Positions 15,171 through 23,540 of a stretch of 57,229 bases of DNA are shown here, piece after piece. Position 1 is the first letter of the stretch, and the number at the start of each line of letters is the position of its first letter. Below the pieces are notes generated by a model. It ran no database searches and was not told the origin of the DNA. It saw only the letters and a program-made list of their open reading frames with translations. This DNA is from Meridianimarinicoccus roseus (GTDB taxonomy: Bacteria; Pseudomonadota; Alphaproteobacteria; Rhodobacterales; Rhodobacteraceae), in contig NZ_QGKU01000002.1 in assembly GCF_003172915.1 (NCBI RefSeq), forward strand, positions 1-57,229. The letters run 5' to 3'. The position numbers and the translations under genes are program-made.

Positions 15171-17531
15171 ATGTTATTCGGTCTGGACGGGGTCGAGGTC
15201 GGCCTGATCATCGTGTTTCTGTGCCTGTTCGGCGGGATCATGACGGGCTTCCCGGTCGCTTTCGCAATCGGCGGCGCGGGTATCCTCAGCTTCGGGATCA
15301 TCGCGGCGCTGGACAGCGCAGGCCTTCTGATCCATCAGGCGGTGGACACCGGGTCGGACGCGTATCGCGCGCTTGTCGCGGACGGGGTGAACCCGTCGGT
15401 CATCTCGCAATTCCGTTTCCCGGACCTGCCAAGGGTCGAAACCCCGGTCTTTCCGGGGGGCTGGGAAATGGCGATGGACCGCAACCTGTCCTTTATCGTG
15501 AACCGGATGAACGAACGGGTTTTCGCGGGCCAGAGCATCGAGACGCTGCTTGCCGTTCTGATGTTCGTGATGATGGGCATCACGCTCGAACGCTCGCGCA
15601 TCGCGAACGACCTGCTGACCACCATGGCGCGTGTGTTCGGCCCGCTGCCGGGAGGGCTTGCAGTATCTGTCGTCGCAGTCGGCGCGTTCCTTGCCGCCTC
15701 GACAGGCATCGTCGGAGCGACGGTCGTCACGATGGGGCTGCTGTCGCTGCCCACGATGCTGCGCGCCGGGTATTCGCCGCAACTGGCCACCGGGGTCATC
15801 GCGGCATCCGGCACGCTCGGCCAGATCATCCCGCCCTCCATCGTTATCGTTCTGCTGGGCACGTTGGCCGGTGATCTTTATTCCGCGGCGCAGGAACAGC
15901 GGGCGCAGTCGCTGGGCTGTTCGGACGCGCTGACCTATCTGGGCGAGCCCGCGGTTGTGTCGGTCGGCACGCTGTTTCAGGCCGCGATCCTGCCGGGCGT
16001 GCTGCTGGCCGTTCTTTATGCCGTCTATGCGCTTGCCTTCGCGCTGTACGATCCGCGCCACGCGCCGTCCGTCGTGTCCGAGGACGATGCCGCAAGCGGC
16101 ACGCCGCGCACCCGCGAGGAAACGCTGACATGGTTCGCCGCGGTGCCCGCCGCGCTGATCGGTGGCGCGATCCTGCTGGGGCAGGCGGGGATCATCGGCT
16201 CGCAAAGCCTGATCGTGGATAGTTTCACGGATGCATCCGAGGGCGCGTCGCTAAGGACCAACGTATCCGAACAGTGTCAGGCTGCTATGATCGACCTGCA
16301 CGGGCAGGACGCATGGGATACCGCTGTGGCCGAACAGCAGGCCATCGCCGACGCGGGCGGGCAAACCGAAAGCGTGGCGCGCACGCCCGAGGAAATAGCT
16401 GACCTGCGTGCCGAACTGATCGCGACCGCGCCGCCGCTAAGTCCGCAGCTTGTCACGCTCTACCTGATCCTCGCGCTGGCGATGACCACTGCGCGCGGGA
16501 TCGACCCGACCGCCGAGGCCCGTCCGCTGCTGATAGGGCTGGGCGGAGTGGCGCTCGCCTTCGCGGTGGACTGGCTTCTGATCGGACCGCAGATGACCGA
16601 GGGTGCGGCCTTCATGCTGCTGCTTATCCCCACGCTTGTCGTGCTTTACGGCGCGCGCACCGCGGTGCAGCGGCTGGCCGCGAACGAATTGCTGCGCGTG
16701 GTCTTTCCGCCGCTGATCCTGATCGTGGCAGTGCTCGGCTCGATCCTAGGTGGTATCACCAACCCCACGCCGGCGGCGGCGCTTGGGGCGGCGGGTGCGA
16801 TCATGCTTGCCGCCTACCGCAAGCTGAGCGACGAGCAGAAATCCGGCAAGCTGATCATCCAGGCGTCCTTCGCGCTGGTGGTGATGATCCTTGTCGGCGT
16901 GAACTTCGATCTGCGGATGAGCCGGGCGGAGGTGGCGTTCGAGGAGTATCTGGCCTTCGCCGTGGCGCAGGTGACCTATCACTTCGCGATCTTCGGCATC
17001 CTCTACAGTTGCTGGGTGCTGCTGCGCGGCGGTGTTCTGGGCCCGGTCGTGCGCGAGACAGCCAAGGTCACGTCGATGGTCTTTACAATCCTGATCGGCA
17101 GCCAGGTGCTTAACCTCGTCGTGATCTCTTTCGGGGGCGAGCATTACATCCAGCAGTTCCTGCGCAGCTTCGACAACGAGATGGTGGTCTTCCTGATCGT
17201 CATGCTGGTGCTGTTCATCTTGGGCTTCGTGCTTGATTTCCTTGAGATCATCTACATCGTCGTGCCCATCGTGGGGCCGGTGATCTATGGCGGCACGATG
17301 GACCCGAAATGGGTGACCATCATGATCGCGGTGAACCTTCAGACCAGTTTCCTGACGCCGCCCTTCGGCTTTGCGCTGTTCTATCTTCGAGGGGTCGCCC
17401 CGCCGGAGGTCACGACGAAGCACATCTACCAGGGGGTGCTGCCCTTCGTGCTCATCCAGGTGGCCGGGCTGCTGCTGCTGTGGACCTTCCCGGGCGTGGT
17501 AACCATTGTGCCAGACCTTTTGGGCGGCTGA
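15171..17531 (+). CDS. TRAP transporter large permease (DctM), long variant
   Basis: 786 aa, nearly twice the usual 425-450. The DctM core is split: an N-terminal membrane block (LIIVFLCLFGGIMTGFPVAF), family motifs such as ASGTLGQIIPPSIVIVLLGT, and a C-terminal block with NLQTSFLTPPFGFALFYLRG. Between them are a soluble insert at about residues 55-115 and a larger insert at about 300-520 with its own hydrophobic stretches. Long M subunits of this kind pair with long Q subunits. It takes up an organic acid using an ion gradient; the exact solute is unknown. Confidence 0.9.
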   Translation: MLFGLDGVEVGLIIVFLCLFGGIMTGFPVAFAIGGAGILSFGIIAALDSAGLLIHQAVDTGSDAYRALVADGVNPSVISQFRFPDLPRVETPVFPGGWEMAMDRNLSFIVNRMNERVFAGQSIETLLAVLMFVMMGITLERSRIANDLLTTMARVFGPLPGGLAVSVVAVGAFLAASTGIVGATVVTMGLLSLPTMLRAGYSPQLATGVIAASGTLGQIIPPSIVIVLLGTLAGDLYSAAQEQRAQSLGCSDALTYLGEPAVVSVGTLFQAAILPGVLLAVLYAVYALAFALYDPRHAPSVVSEDDAASGTPRTREETLTWFAAVPAALIGGAILLGQAGIIGSQSLIVDSFTDASEGASLRTNVSEQCQAAMIDLHGQDAWDTAVAEQQAIADAGGQTESVARTPEEIADLRAELIATAPPLSPQLVTLYLILALAMTTARGIDPTAEARPLLIGLGGVALAFAVDWLLIGPQMTEGAAFMLLLIPTLVVLYGARTAVQRLAANELLRVVFPPLILIVAVLGSILGGITNPTPAAALGAAGAIMLAAYRKLSDEQKSGKLIIQASFALVVMILVGVNFDLRMSRAEVAFEEYLAFAVAQVTYHFAIFGILYSCWVLLRGGVLGPVVRETAKVTSMVFTILIGSQVLNLVVISFGGEHYIQQFLRSFDNEMVVFLIVMLVLFILGFVLDFLEIIYIVVPIVGPVIYGGTMDPKWVTIMIAVNLQTSFLTPPFGFALFYLRGVAPPEVTTKHIYQGVLPFVLIQVAGLLLLWTFPGVVTIVPDLLGG

Positions 17532-17734
17532 AACAAAGCGCCGGAGGCGTGTCGGAAAAATGCAGGCGTCCGGTAGGAGTTGCGCGGTCCCACGGCCGCG
17601 CCCTATCGGGGCTTCGGTTCGCGCAAGCTGCACAGGGCAAAAGTCTCGGGCGGATGCGCCGCGAGGATTGATGTGAAGTTACCGGATGTCGTGCGGTTGG
17701 GCTGGCCCCGCCCGGAGGGTCGGGACGGTGCGGA

Positions 17735-18571
17735 TCAGCTTCGGCCGGTCATCGTGTCGGGCAGGTTGATCCGGGCGACCTGTTCGGCGATCGGGTCCAC
17801 CGAAAGCGGATGCGTTTCGGTGTCGTGATCCTCGGGATTGCCAATATCCTGCCACGCTCCGCCCTTGTAGATCTCAAGCGCGGAAAAGCCGGCCTTGTAG
17901 CCCATCTTTGGACTGCCGGGCACCCAGTAGCCGAGATAGACATAGGGCAGTCCCGCCTCGCGCGCGAGCGTCACATGGTCGAGGATCACATGCGTGCCGA
18001 GGCTGCGCCGCGCCGCGCCGGGATCATAGAAGGAATATACAAGGCTCAGCCCGTCATCGAGCATGTCGGTCAGGCACACCGCCGCAAGATCGCCCCGCGC
18101 CATGCCGGGCGCGCGCGCGTGATCGTATTCGATGACCCGTGACTTTACCGGTGTTTCTTCCACCATTGCGGCGAATTCGAAGATGTCCATGTCGGCCATC
18201 CCGCCCTCGGCATGGCGGCTGTCAAGATACCGGCGGAACAGCGCGAACTGTTCCTCGGTCGCCCAGGGTGAATTGACCTTTCGGGTCAGGTCGGCGTTGC
18301 GGTTCAGGGTGCGGCGCTGTCCCCGGCTGGGCACGAAGTCCGCAACCCGGATACGCGCTGACATGCAAGCCGTGCAATCGGCGCAGGATGGCCGGTAAAG
18401 CACGTTCTGCGAGCGCCGGAAGCCCTGCTTTGAAAGCGAATCGTTGAGCGTTTCGGCGAAATCGCCTTGCAGGGCGGTGAACAACTTCCGTTCCATCCTG
18501 CCCGCGAGATACGGGCAAGGCTGCGGCGCAGTCACGTAGAACTGCGGTGCAATCGGAAGTGTATGACGCAT
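17735..18571 (-). CDS. bpt: Leucyl/arginyl-tRNA--protein transferase Bpt
   Basis: 278 aa. Transfers Leu (Bpt type) from aminoacyl-tRNA to N-terminal Asp/Glu, marking proteins for ClpAP by the N-degron route. The ATE N-domain has [18 protein letters not shown] and the Cys cluster [15 protein letters not shown]. The C-domain has [20 protein letters not shown] and [19 protein letters not shown], typical of bacterial arginyltransferase-like proteins. The chosen ATG begins [19 protein letters not shown]; a frame 20 codons longer lacks homology. About 200 bases separate it from the TRAP operon, with no clear terminator. Confidence 0.93.
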   Translation of the reverse strand: MRHTLPIAPQFYVTAPQPCPYLAGRMERKLFTALQGDFAETLNDSLSKQGFRRSQNVLYRPSCADCTACMSARIRVADFVPSRGQRRTLNRNADLTRKVNSPWATEEQFALFRRYLDSRHAEGGMADMDIFEFAAMVEETPVKSRVIEYDHARAPGMARGDLAAVCLTDMLDDGLSLVYSFYDPGAARRSLGTHVILDHVTLAREAGLPYVYLGYWVPGSPKMGYKAGFSALEIYKGGAWQDIGNPEDHDTETHPLSVDPIAEQVARINLPDTMTGRS

Positions 18572-18661
18572 TTCTGCCCTCTGACTCGCCCCGAAACTAG
18601 CAACGGCGCCGGGGCGCGCCAAGCCCCGCATGCGTCATCTTTTCGTCACAAGCTTAAAAGA

Positions 18662-19120
18662 TCATCTCCGAACGGCGGCTTGGTTCAGGGCCGCTGTCCC
18701 GAGAAGGTGATCGTGCAGGCCCTGGCCACGGCTGCCGGTCATCATCAGGATGATCGAGATCGCCTGAAGCACGAATATCGTCATCATGACCATGTAGGCG
18801 CCGGTGTGCAGCAGAGCCATGCCGAGGTCGAACCGCGCGCCGTTCAACTGGCGCAGTTCCACCGCCATGAGGCGCATTCCGGGCGTGGCCGACCAGCGCG
18901 TCAGCGACACGGTGCGATAGACCAGCCCCACCAGGAGGTAGAGTCCGGCAAGGAAAAACAGCCCGATGAAGGCCGTGAGCGGGATTGCCAGAAGCGTAAT
19001 GAGGGTGATCAGGACCGTGTCCACCAGCCATGCGACGAACCGCTTGATCGTGGTGTCGGCATAGAATTCGGGATGGAAGTCGGGGTCGGGCAGGGCGTCT
19101 GCGGCATCCGTGTGGGTCAT
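18662..19120 (-). CDS. RDD family membrane protein
   Basis: 152 aa with three to four hydrophobic segments. The RDD signature is spread over FVAWLVDTVLITLITLLAIP and SLTRWSATPGMRLMAVELRQ, with the Arg-Asp-Asp positions degenerate (FVAWLVD). RDD proteins are small membrane proteins of uncertain function, some linked to ion or solute transport. It lies 59 bases downstream of the DUF2852 gene on the same strand and may share its transcript. Confidence 0.83.
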   Translation of the reverse strand: MTHTDAADALPDPDFHPEFYADTTIKRFVAWLVDTVLITLITLLAIPLTAFIGLFFLAGLYLLVGLVYRTVSLTRWSATPGMRLMAVELRQLNGARFDLGMALLHTGAYMVMMTIFVLQAISIILMMTGSRGQGLHDHLLGTAALNQAAVRR

Positions 19121-19179
19121 GGGACTCTCGTGTCAGAAGTAGCCGCGGCCTGCAATCAGGCCGCGGCGGCAGAGTTGGG

Positions 19180-19563
19180 TCAGGCGTCCTGCGGGGCGGA
19201 GGAACCGGCGCCGCGGGAACGGTCTTCCATGAACTGGTCGAATTCGGCCTTGTCCTTTGCGTCGCGCAGGCGCTTCAGGAATTCCTGGAAGCTGTCCTGT
19301 TCCTCTTCGAGGCGGCGCAGCGTGTCGGCCTTGTAAGCATCGAACGCGCTGTTGCCGGAGGACTTGAAGGTGTGCGTGGCGTGACGGGCGCGGTGGCCGC
19401 AGCTTTTGAACATGCGTTTACTCCAGATCATGTAGGCCAGCAGGGCAAGGCCGACGGGCCAGAAGAAGATGAAACCAAGGACCATGGCCGCGATCCAGGC
19501 GCCTTTTCCGCGCTGATCGAGCCAGGTTTCGGCGGCCGAGGGCCAGGTAGCGACAGTGCTCAT
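19180..19563 (-). CDS. DUF2852 membrane protein
   Basis: 127 aa. It has a short N-terminus, a membrane segment with GAWIAAMVLGFIFFWPVGLA followed by LLAYMIWSKRM, then a charged segment predicted as coiled coil (DTLRRLEEEQDSFQEFLKRL, RDAKDKAEFDQFMEDR). The pattern matches DUF2852, common in Rhodobacterales and Rhizobiales and of unknown function. Its upstream region holds two copies of a 19-bp near-palindrome, the nearer centred about 37 bases from the start, suggesting dedicated control. Confidence 0.85.
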   Translation of the reverse strand: MSTVATWPSAAETWLDQRGKGAWIAAMVLGFIFFWPVGLALLAYMIWSKRMFKSCGHRARHATHTFKSSGNSAFDAYKADTLRRLEEEQDSFQEFLKRLRDAKDKAEFDQFMEDRSRGAGSSAPQDA

Positions 19564-19590
19564 CGGTGTCTCCGTGTTCAGAGGGTTGCT

Positions 19591-19609
19591 ATGTGAATGC
19601 CTTTCACAT
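19591..19609. promoter_or_regulatory. Palindromic operator candidate, copy 1
   Basis: ATGTGAATGCCTTTCACAT: two perfect 7-base arms (ATGTGAA/TTCACAT) separated by 5 bases, 28 bases upstream of the DUF2852 start. A second copy lies 58 bases away, centre to centre. The binding protein is unknown. Confidence 0.5.
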
Positions 19610-19648
19610 CACCGAGATCGGGATGAAGGCCCGACGGTTCAAGGGGTG

Positions 19649-19667
19649 ATGTGAAATGATTTTACAT
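19649..19667. promoter_or_regulatory. Palindromic operator candidate, copy 2
   Basis: ATGTGAAATGATTTTACAT: the same length and spacing as copy 1 with one mismatch in the right arm. Its left arm with flank (GTGATGTGAAA, 19646-19656) is the exact reverse complement of the right arm plus flank of copy 1 (TTTCACATCAC, 19602-19612). It lies between the divergent DUF2852 gene and glnE. Confidence 0.5.
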
Positions 19668-19750
19668 TTTTTGTATGACGGCGGCCGAAGACGCGTTCGG
19701 CATCGCAGGCGGGCGTTGACCGCCCCGCGCGCGGTGCCCATTGTGCGCCC

Positions 19751-22603
19751 ATGTCATTTTCAAGCCGCATCACCCGCTGTCCCATACCGCATGACCCTGA
19801 CCGGGCCGCCGACGCGCTTGCGCCACTGGGCTGGGCGCACGGGGAGGCGCGCGCGCTGCTGGAGGGCACGGCTGGGTGCAGCCCCTACCTTGCCGGGCTG
19901 ATGGCGCGGCAGGCGGACTGGCTGGAGGGTGCTCTCGAGGACGACCCCGGTGCCGCGATCGATGCCGTGATCGACGCGCTGGAGCCCGGTGCGGAGGCCG
20001 ATGTCGGCCCGGCGCTGCGGCTGGCCAAGCAGCGGATCGCGTTGCTGGCCGGGCTGGCCGATCTGGGCGGTGTCTGGGGCCTCGACGACGTGACCGGCGC
20101 GCTGACGCGGCTGGCCGACCGCGCCACCGATGTCGCCATAAAGACAGCGCTGATCCGCGACCTGGAGCGAGGCAAGTTGCCGGGTCAATCCGATGCGGAC
20201 CTGCCGGATGCTGCCGGGCTCGTGGTTCTGGCGATGGGCAAGATGGGCGCGGGGGAGTTGAACTATTCCTCGGATATCGACCTGATCTGTCTGTTCGACG
20301 ACACCCGGTTCGACGCCGCTGATCTGCCGGTCGCGCGGATGATCTTCGTCAAGGCGGTGCGCCGCGCGATGGCGCTGCTTTCGGACATGACCGGCGCGGG
20401 TTACGTGTTTCGCACCGACCTGCGGCTGCGGCCGGACCCTTCGGCGACGCCGGTCGCCGTGTCCTTCGCAGCCGCCGAGCGGTATTACGAGGGGCTGGGC
20501 CGCACCTGGGAACGGCAGGCCTTTATCAAGGCGCGTCCTGCGGCGGGCGACATCGTGGCGGGCAAGCGCTTCCTGCAGGAGATCCGGCCGTTCATCTGGC
20601 GCCGCCATCTGGATTTCACCACCGTCCAGGACGCGCACGACATTCGCCAGAAGATCCGCGCGCATAAGGGCCAGCCCGGTGCGGGGCTGGATGGGCGCAA
20701 CCTGAAGCTGTGCCCCGGCGGTATCCGCGAGATCGAGTTCTTCGCGCAGATCCGCCAGTTGATTGCGGGCGGTCGGGAGCCGAAACTTCGGGTGCGCGGC
20801 ACGCGCAAGGCGTTGTCGAGACTGGTGGAACTTGGCTGGGTCGCACCGGGCGAAGCGGCGGCGCTGGATGCCGATTACGTCCGCCTGCGCGAGTTGGAGC
20901 ACCGGGTGCAGATGGTGCAGGACGCGCAGACCCACCACCTGCCGCGCAGCGCGGACGACTGGCAGCGGCTGGCCGATTTCACCGGCAGCGGCGATGTGCG
21001 CGCCCTGCGGGCCGAGATCACCACGCTGCTGGCGCGGGTTCACGACAGCACAGAGGATTTCTTCGCGCCCGCCGCGCCGGACGCGCCGCCGCCGATGAGC
21101 GAGACGGCCGAGCGGCTTGTCGAGGAATGGCAGAAATACCCCGCGCTGCGGTCCAAGCGCGCGCGCGGGCTGTTCGAACGCATCCTTCCACGGCTGCTCA
21201 AGGGGTTCGACAGGGCCGCGCGCCCGGACGAGGCGATCCTGCAGTTCGACGGATTTCTCAAGGGCTTGCCTGCCGGAGTTCAGGTGTTTTCCCTGTTTGA
21301 GGCCAACCCGCAGCTGATTGACCTGATGGTTGACATATCGTCCACTGCGCCGGCGCTGGCACGCTACCTGTCCGAGCATCCGGGGGTGCTGGACGCAGTG
21401 ATCGGCGGCGCCTTCTTCGAAGGCTGGCCGGGCCTTGATGCGCTGAGCGGTGACCTGGTCGAACGGCTTGCCAACCCGGAGCTGGATTTCGAACGGCAGC
21501 TCGACACCGCGCGCTACTGGATGAAGGACTGGCATTTTCGCGTCGGCGTGCACCATCTGCGCGGCCTGATCGGCCCGCAGGAGGCAGCGTCGGAGTATTC
21601 CGATCTGGCACAGGCCAGCGTTTCGGGCATCTGGGAGGCGACCTGCGCGGAATTCGCCACCAAGCACGGCGCGCTGCCGGGGCGTGGTGCGGTGGTGCTG
21701 GGTATGGGCAGCCTCGGCGCGCGGTCGCTGAGCGCCGGGTCCGACCTTGATCTGATTGTGATCTACGACGCCGATCCGGATGCCGAATCGACCGGGCGCA
21801 AGCCGCTGCCCGCCCGGACCTACTATGCGCGGCTGACCAAGGCGCTGATCACCGCGCTGTCAGCCAAGACGGCGGCGGGCTCGCTTTACGAGGTGGACAT
21901 GCGGCTGCGCCCGTCGGGGCGGCAGGGTCCGGCCGCGGCGGGCTGGTCGGCGTTTCGCAACTACCAGCGCGGTGAGGCCTGGACCTGGGAACACCTGGCG
22001 CTGACCCGTGCGCGCGTGGTCGCAGGCGCGTCCTCGCTGGCCGAGGACGTGGAGGCCTTCCGGCTGGAGATCCTGGCCGAGGCGCGTGCGCCGTCAGTGC
22101 TGTGCCGCGATCTGGCCGACATGCGCGCGCGGTTGGCCGGTGCCAAGCCCCGCGCCGACGCGTGGGACGTGTCGAACGGCCCCGGCGGGCTTCAGGATAT
22201 CGAACTTTTCGCCCAGCTTCTGGCGCTGGCGGTCGGCGCCCCGGTGCGGCAGGTGCCGGACCAGTTGGCGCTGGACAGCGCGCTGGTGGATGCGGGAGCG
22301 CGAAAGGCGCTGGCCGCAGCGCATGACCTGCTGACGCGGGTCAAGTCGGTGGCGCGGCTGCTGACGGATCAGCCGCTTGATCCGGCGAAGCTGGGGCATG
22401 GCGGGCGGGCGATGCTGCTGCGCGATACCGGCCAGCCGGATCTTGAAACTTTGGAAGAGTCGATCAAGCGGGCCTGCACGCGCGCGGCCGATGTCATCGA
22501 TGTAGCGCTGGCGGCGGCCCGCGATCCGAAGGAAGGGCGCAGCGGGCAGGACGATGCAGGGTCCGGCCCCACGACAGAAGGGGCTGGGCATGGCGGCACG
22601 TGA
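19751..22603 (+). CDS. glnE: Bifunctional glutamine synthetase adenylyltransferase/adenylyl-removing enzyme
   Basis: 950-aa enzyme that adds and removes AMP on glutamine synthetase in response to PII and glutamine. There are two nucleotidyltransferase domains. The N-terminal adenylyl-removing domain has GKMGAGELNYSSDIDLICLF; the C-terminal adenylyl-transferase domain has GSLGARSLSAGSDLDLIVIY. Each keeps the S-D-x-D metal motif. A helical GlnD-type regulatory region links them, including KLCPGGIREIEFFAQ and NGPGGLQDIELFAQ. The length is normal for Alphaproteobacteria. Its end overlaps the next small gene by 14 bases. Confidence 0.95.
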   Translation: MSFSSRITRCPIPHDPDRAADALAPLGWAHGEARALLEGTAGCSPYLAGLMARQADWLEGALEDDPGAAIDAVIDALEPGAEADVGPALRLAKQRIALLAGLADLGGVWGLDDVTGALTRLADRATDVAIKTALIRDLERGKLPGQSDADLPDAAGLVVLAMGKMGAGELNYSSDIDLICLFDDTRFDAADLPVARMIFVKAVRRAMALLSDMTGAGYVFRTDLRLRPDPSATPVAVSFAAAERYYEGLGRTWERQAFIKARPAAGDIVAGKRFLQEIRPFIWRRHLDFTTVQDAHDIRQKIRAHKGQPGAGLDGRNLKLCPGGIREIEFFAQIRQLIAGGREPKLRVRGTRKALSRLVELGWVAPGEAAALDADYVRLRELEHRVQMVQDAQTHHLPRSADDWQRLADFTGSGDVRALRAEITTLLARVHDSTEDFFAPAAPDAPPPMSETAERLVEEWQKYPALRSKRARGLFERILPRLLKGFDRAARPDEAILQFDGFLKGLPAGVQVFSLFEANPQLIDLMVDISSTAPALARYLSEHPGVLDAVIGGAFFEGWPGLDALSGDLVERLANPELDFERQLDTARYWMKDWHFRVGVHHLRGLIGPQEAASEYSDLAQASVSGIWEATCAEFATKHGALPGRGAVVLGMGSLGARSLSAGSDLDLIVIYDADPDAESTGRKPLPARTYYARLTKALITALSAKTAAGSLYEVDMRLRPSGRQGPAAAGWSAFRNYQRGEAWTWEHLALTRARVVAGASSLAEDVEAFRLEILAEARAPSVLCRDLADMRARLAGAKPRADAWDVSNGPGGLQDIELFAQLLALAVGAPVRQVPDQLALDSALVDAGARKALAAAHDLLTRVKSVARLLTDQPLDPAKLGHGGRAMLLRDTGQPDLETLEESIKRACTRAADVIDVALAAARDPKEGRSGQDDAGSGPTTEGAGHGGT

Positions 22604-22862
22604 TCCGATCGACCCGAAGGGTGTGATCGCGGAAAGCTACCGGATCGAGGGGATCGATCCGTCGCAATGCCGGTCGATCTTTCTTGACTGGGCCCTCAGC
22701 ACGGATAGCGGGCCGGACGGGCCGGCGCCGTTGATCGCGGCGCTCCTTGCGCGCCACGCACCCGCGCATCCCGACCATCCGATGACGGCGGTGCTGCGCG
22801 AGGGGCAGGCCCGCCCGGCGCGCACAGGGCGCCGGGGCGGCCGGTCTGGCCGCACGGGCTGA
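22590..22862 (+). CDS. Conserved hypothetical small protein after glnE
   Basis: 90 aa, beginning MAARDPIDPKGVIAESYRIE and containing CRSIFLDWALS. Its middle (PLIAALLARHAPAHPDHPMT) resembles uncharacterised proteins that follow glnE in Rhodobacterales; I recognise no functional domain. The chosen ATG overlaps the glnE end and is preceded by GAAGGGGCTGGGC, so translational coupling is likely. The C-terminus is a basic Arg/Gly tail (ARPARTGRRGGRSGRTG). It ends 7 bases from eda, which runs in the opposite direction. Confidence 0.6.
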   Translation: MAARDPIDPKGVIAESYRIEGIDPSQCRSIFLDWALSTDSGPDGPAPLIAALLARHAPAHPDHPMTAVLREGQARPARTGRRGGRSGRTG

Positions 22863-22868
22863 GCGCTG

Positions 22869-23513
22869 TCAGGCGACCATCAGCGACGCCGCTTCGGCCG
22901 ACAGCCTCGTGATGCCGTCCCAGTCGCCCGCGCCGACCATGTGCTTCGGCGCGACCCAGGACCCGCCCACGCAAACGGTGTTCGGCAGGCTCAGATAGGT
23001 GGCGGCATTGGCGAGAGAGACGCCACCGGTGGGGCAGAAGGTGATCTGCGGCAGCGGCGCGGCAAGCGATTTCAGCGCGGGCGCGCCTCCGATCGACTCA
23101 GCCGGGAAGAACTTCTGGAAGCTGTAGCCGCGTTCCAGCAGGGCCATCGCCTCGGTTGCCGTGGCGGCGCCGGGCAGCATCGGAAGGTCGATCGCCTCGC
23201 ACGCGTCAAGAAGCCGGTCGGAACTGCCGGGCGAAACACCGAAGGTCGCGCCCGCGTCCTGCGCGCGGCGCGCGTCGTCCGGCGTGAGCAAAGTGCCTGC
23301 GCCGACGATCGCGCCGGGCACGTCCGACATGGCGCGGATCGCATCAAGCGCCTGCGGTGTGCGCAGGGTGATTTCCAGCGCATAAAGCCCGCCGGCCACC
23401 AGGGCCTGCGCGAGATCGCGGGCGCTGCCCGCGTCCTCGACCACCAGAACGGGGATGACGGGGGCCTTGCGGGCCACGCCGATAAGGCGTTCGCTTGCGG
23501 TTTCGGGGGTCAT
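22869..23513 (-). CDS. eda: KDPG aldolase (2-dehydro-3-deoxy-phosphogluconate aldolase)
   Basis: Splits KDPG into pyruvate and glyceraldehyde 3-phosphate, the last step of the Entner-Doudoroff pathway; 214 aa TIM barrel. The Schiff-base Lys is in YSFQKFFPAESIGG, and other family motifs are PVLVVEDAGSARDLAQALV, GLYALEITLRTPQALDAI, VGAGTLLTPDDA and TFCPTGGVSLANA. It lies 27 bases downstream of edd on the same strand. The zwf-pgl part of the pathway is not in the window. Confidence 0.96.
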   Translation of the reverse strand: MTPETASERLIGVARKAPVIPVLVVEDAGSARDLAQALVAGGLYALEITLRTPQALDAIRAMSDVPGAIVGAGTLLTPDDARRAQDAGATFGVSPGSSDRLLDACEAIDLPMLPGAATATEAMALLERGYSFQKFFPAESIGGAPALKSLAAPLPQITFCPTGGVSLANAATYLSLPNTVCVGGSWVAPKHMVGAGDWDGITRLSAEAASLMVA

Positions 23514-23540
23514 GACTGTCTGGTCCTCGTAGGGCGGTAG

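Noticed and set aside
19591-19609. CRP-like site (TGTGA...TCACA) in the DUF2852 operator
   Set aside because: The spacing is N7 instead of the canonical N6, and the arms extend as ATGTGAA/TTCACAT, which fits a different regulator.
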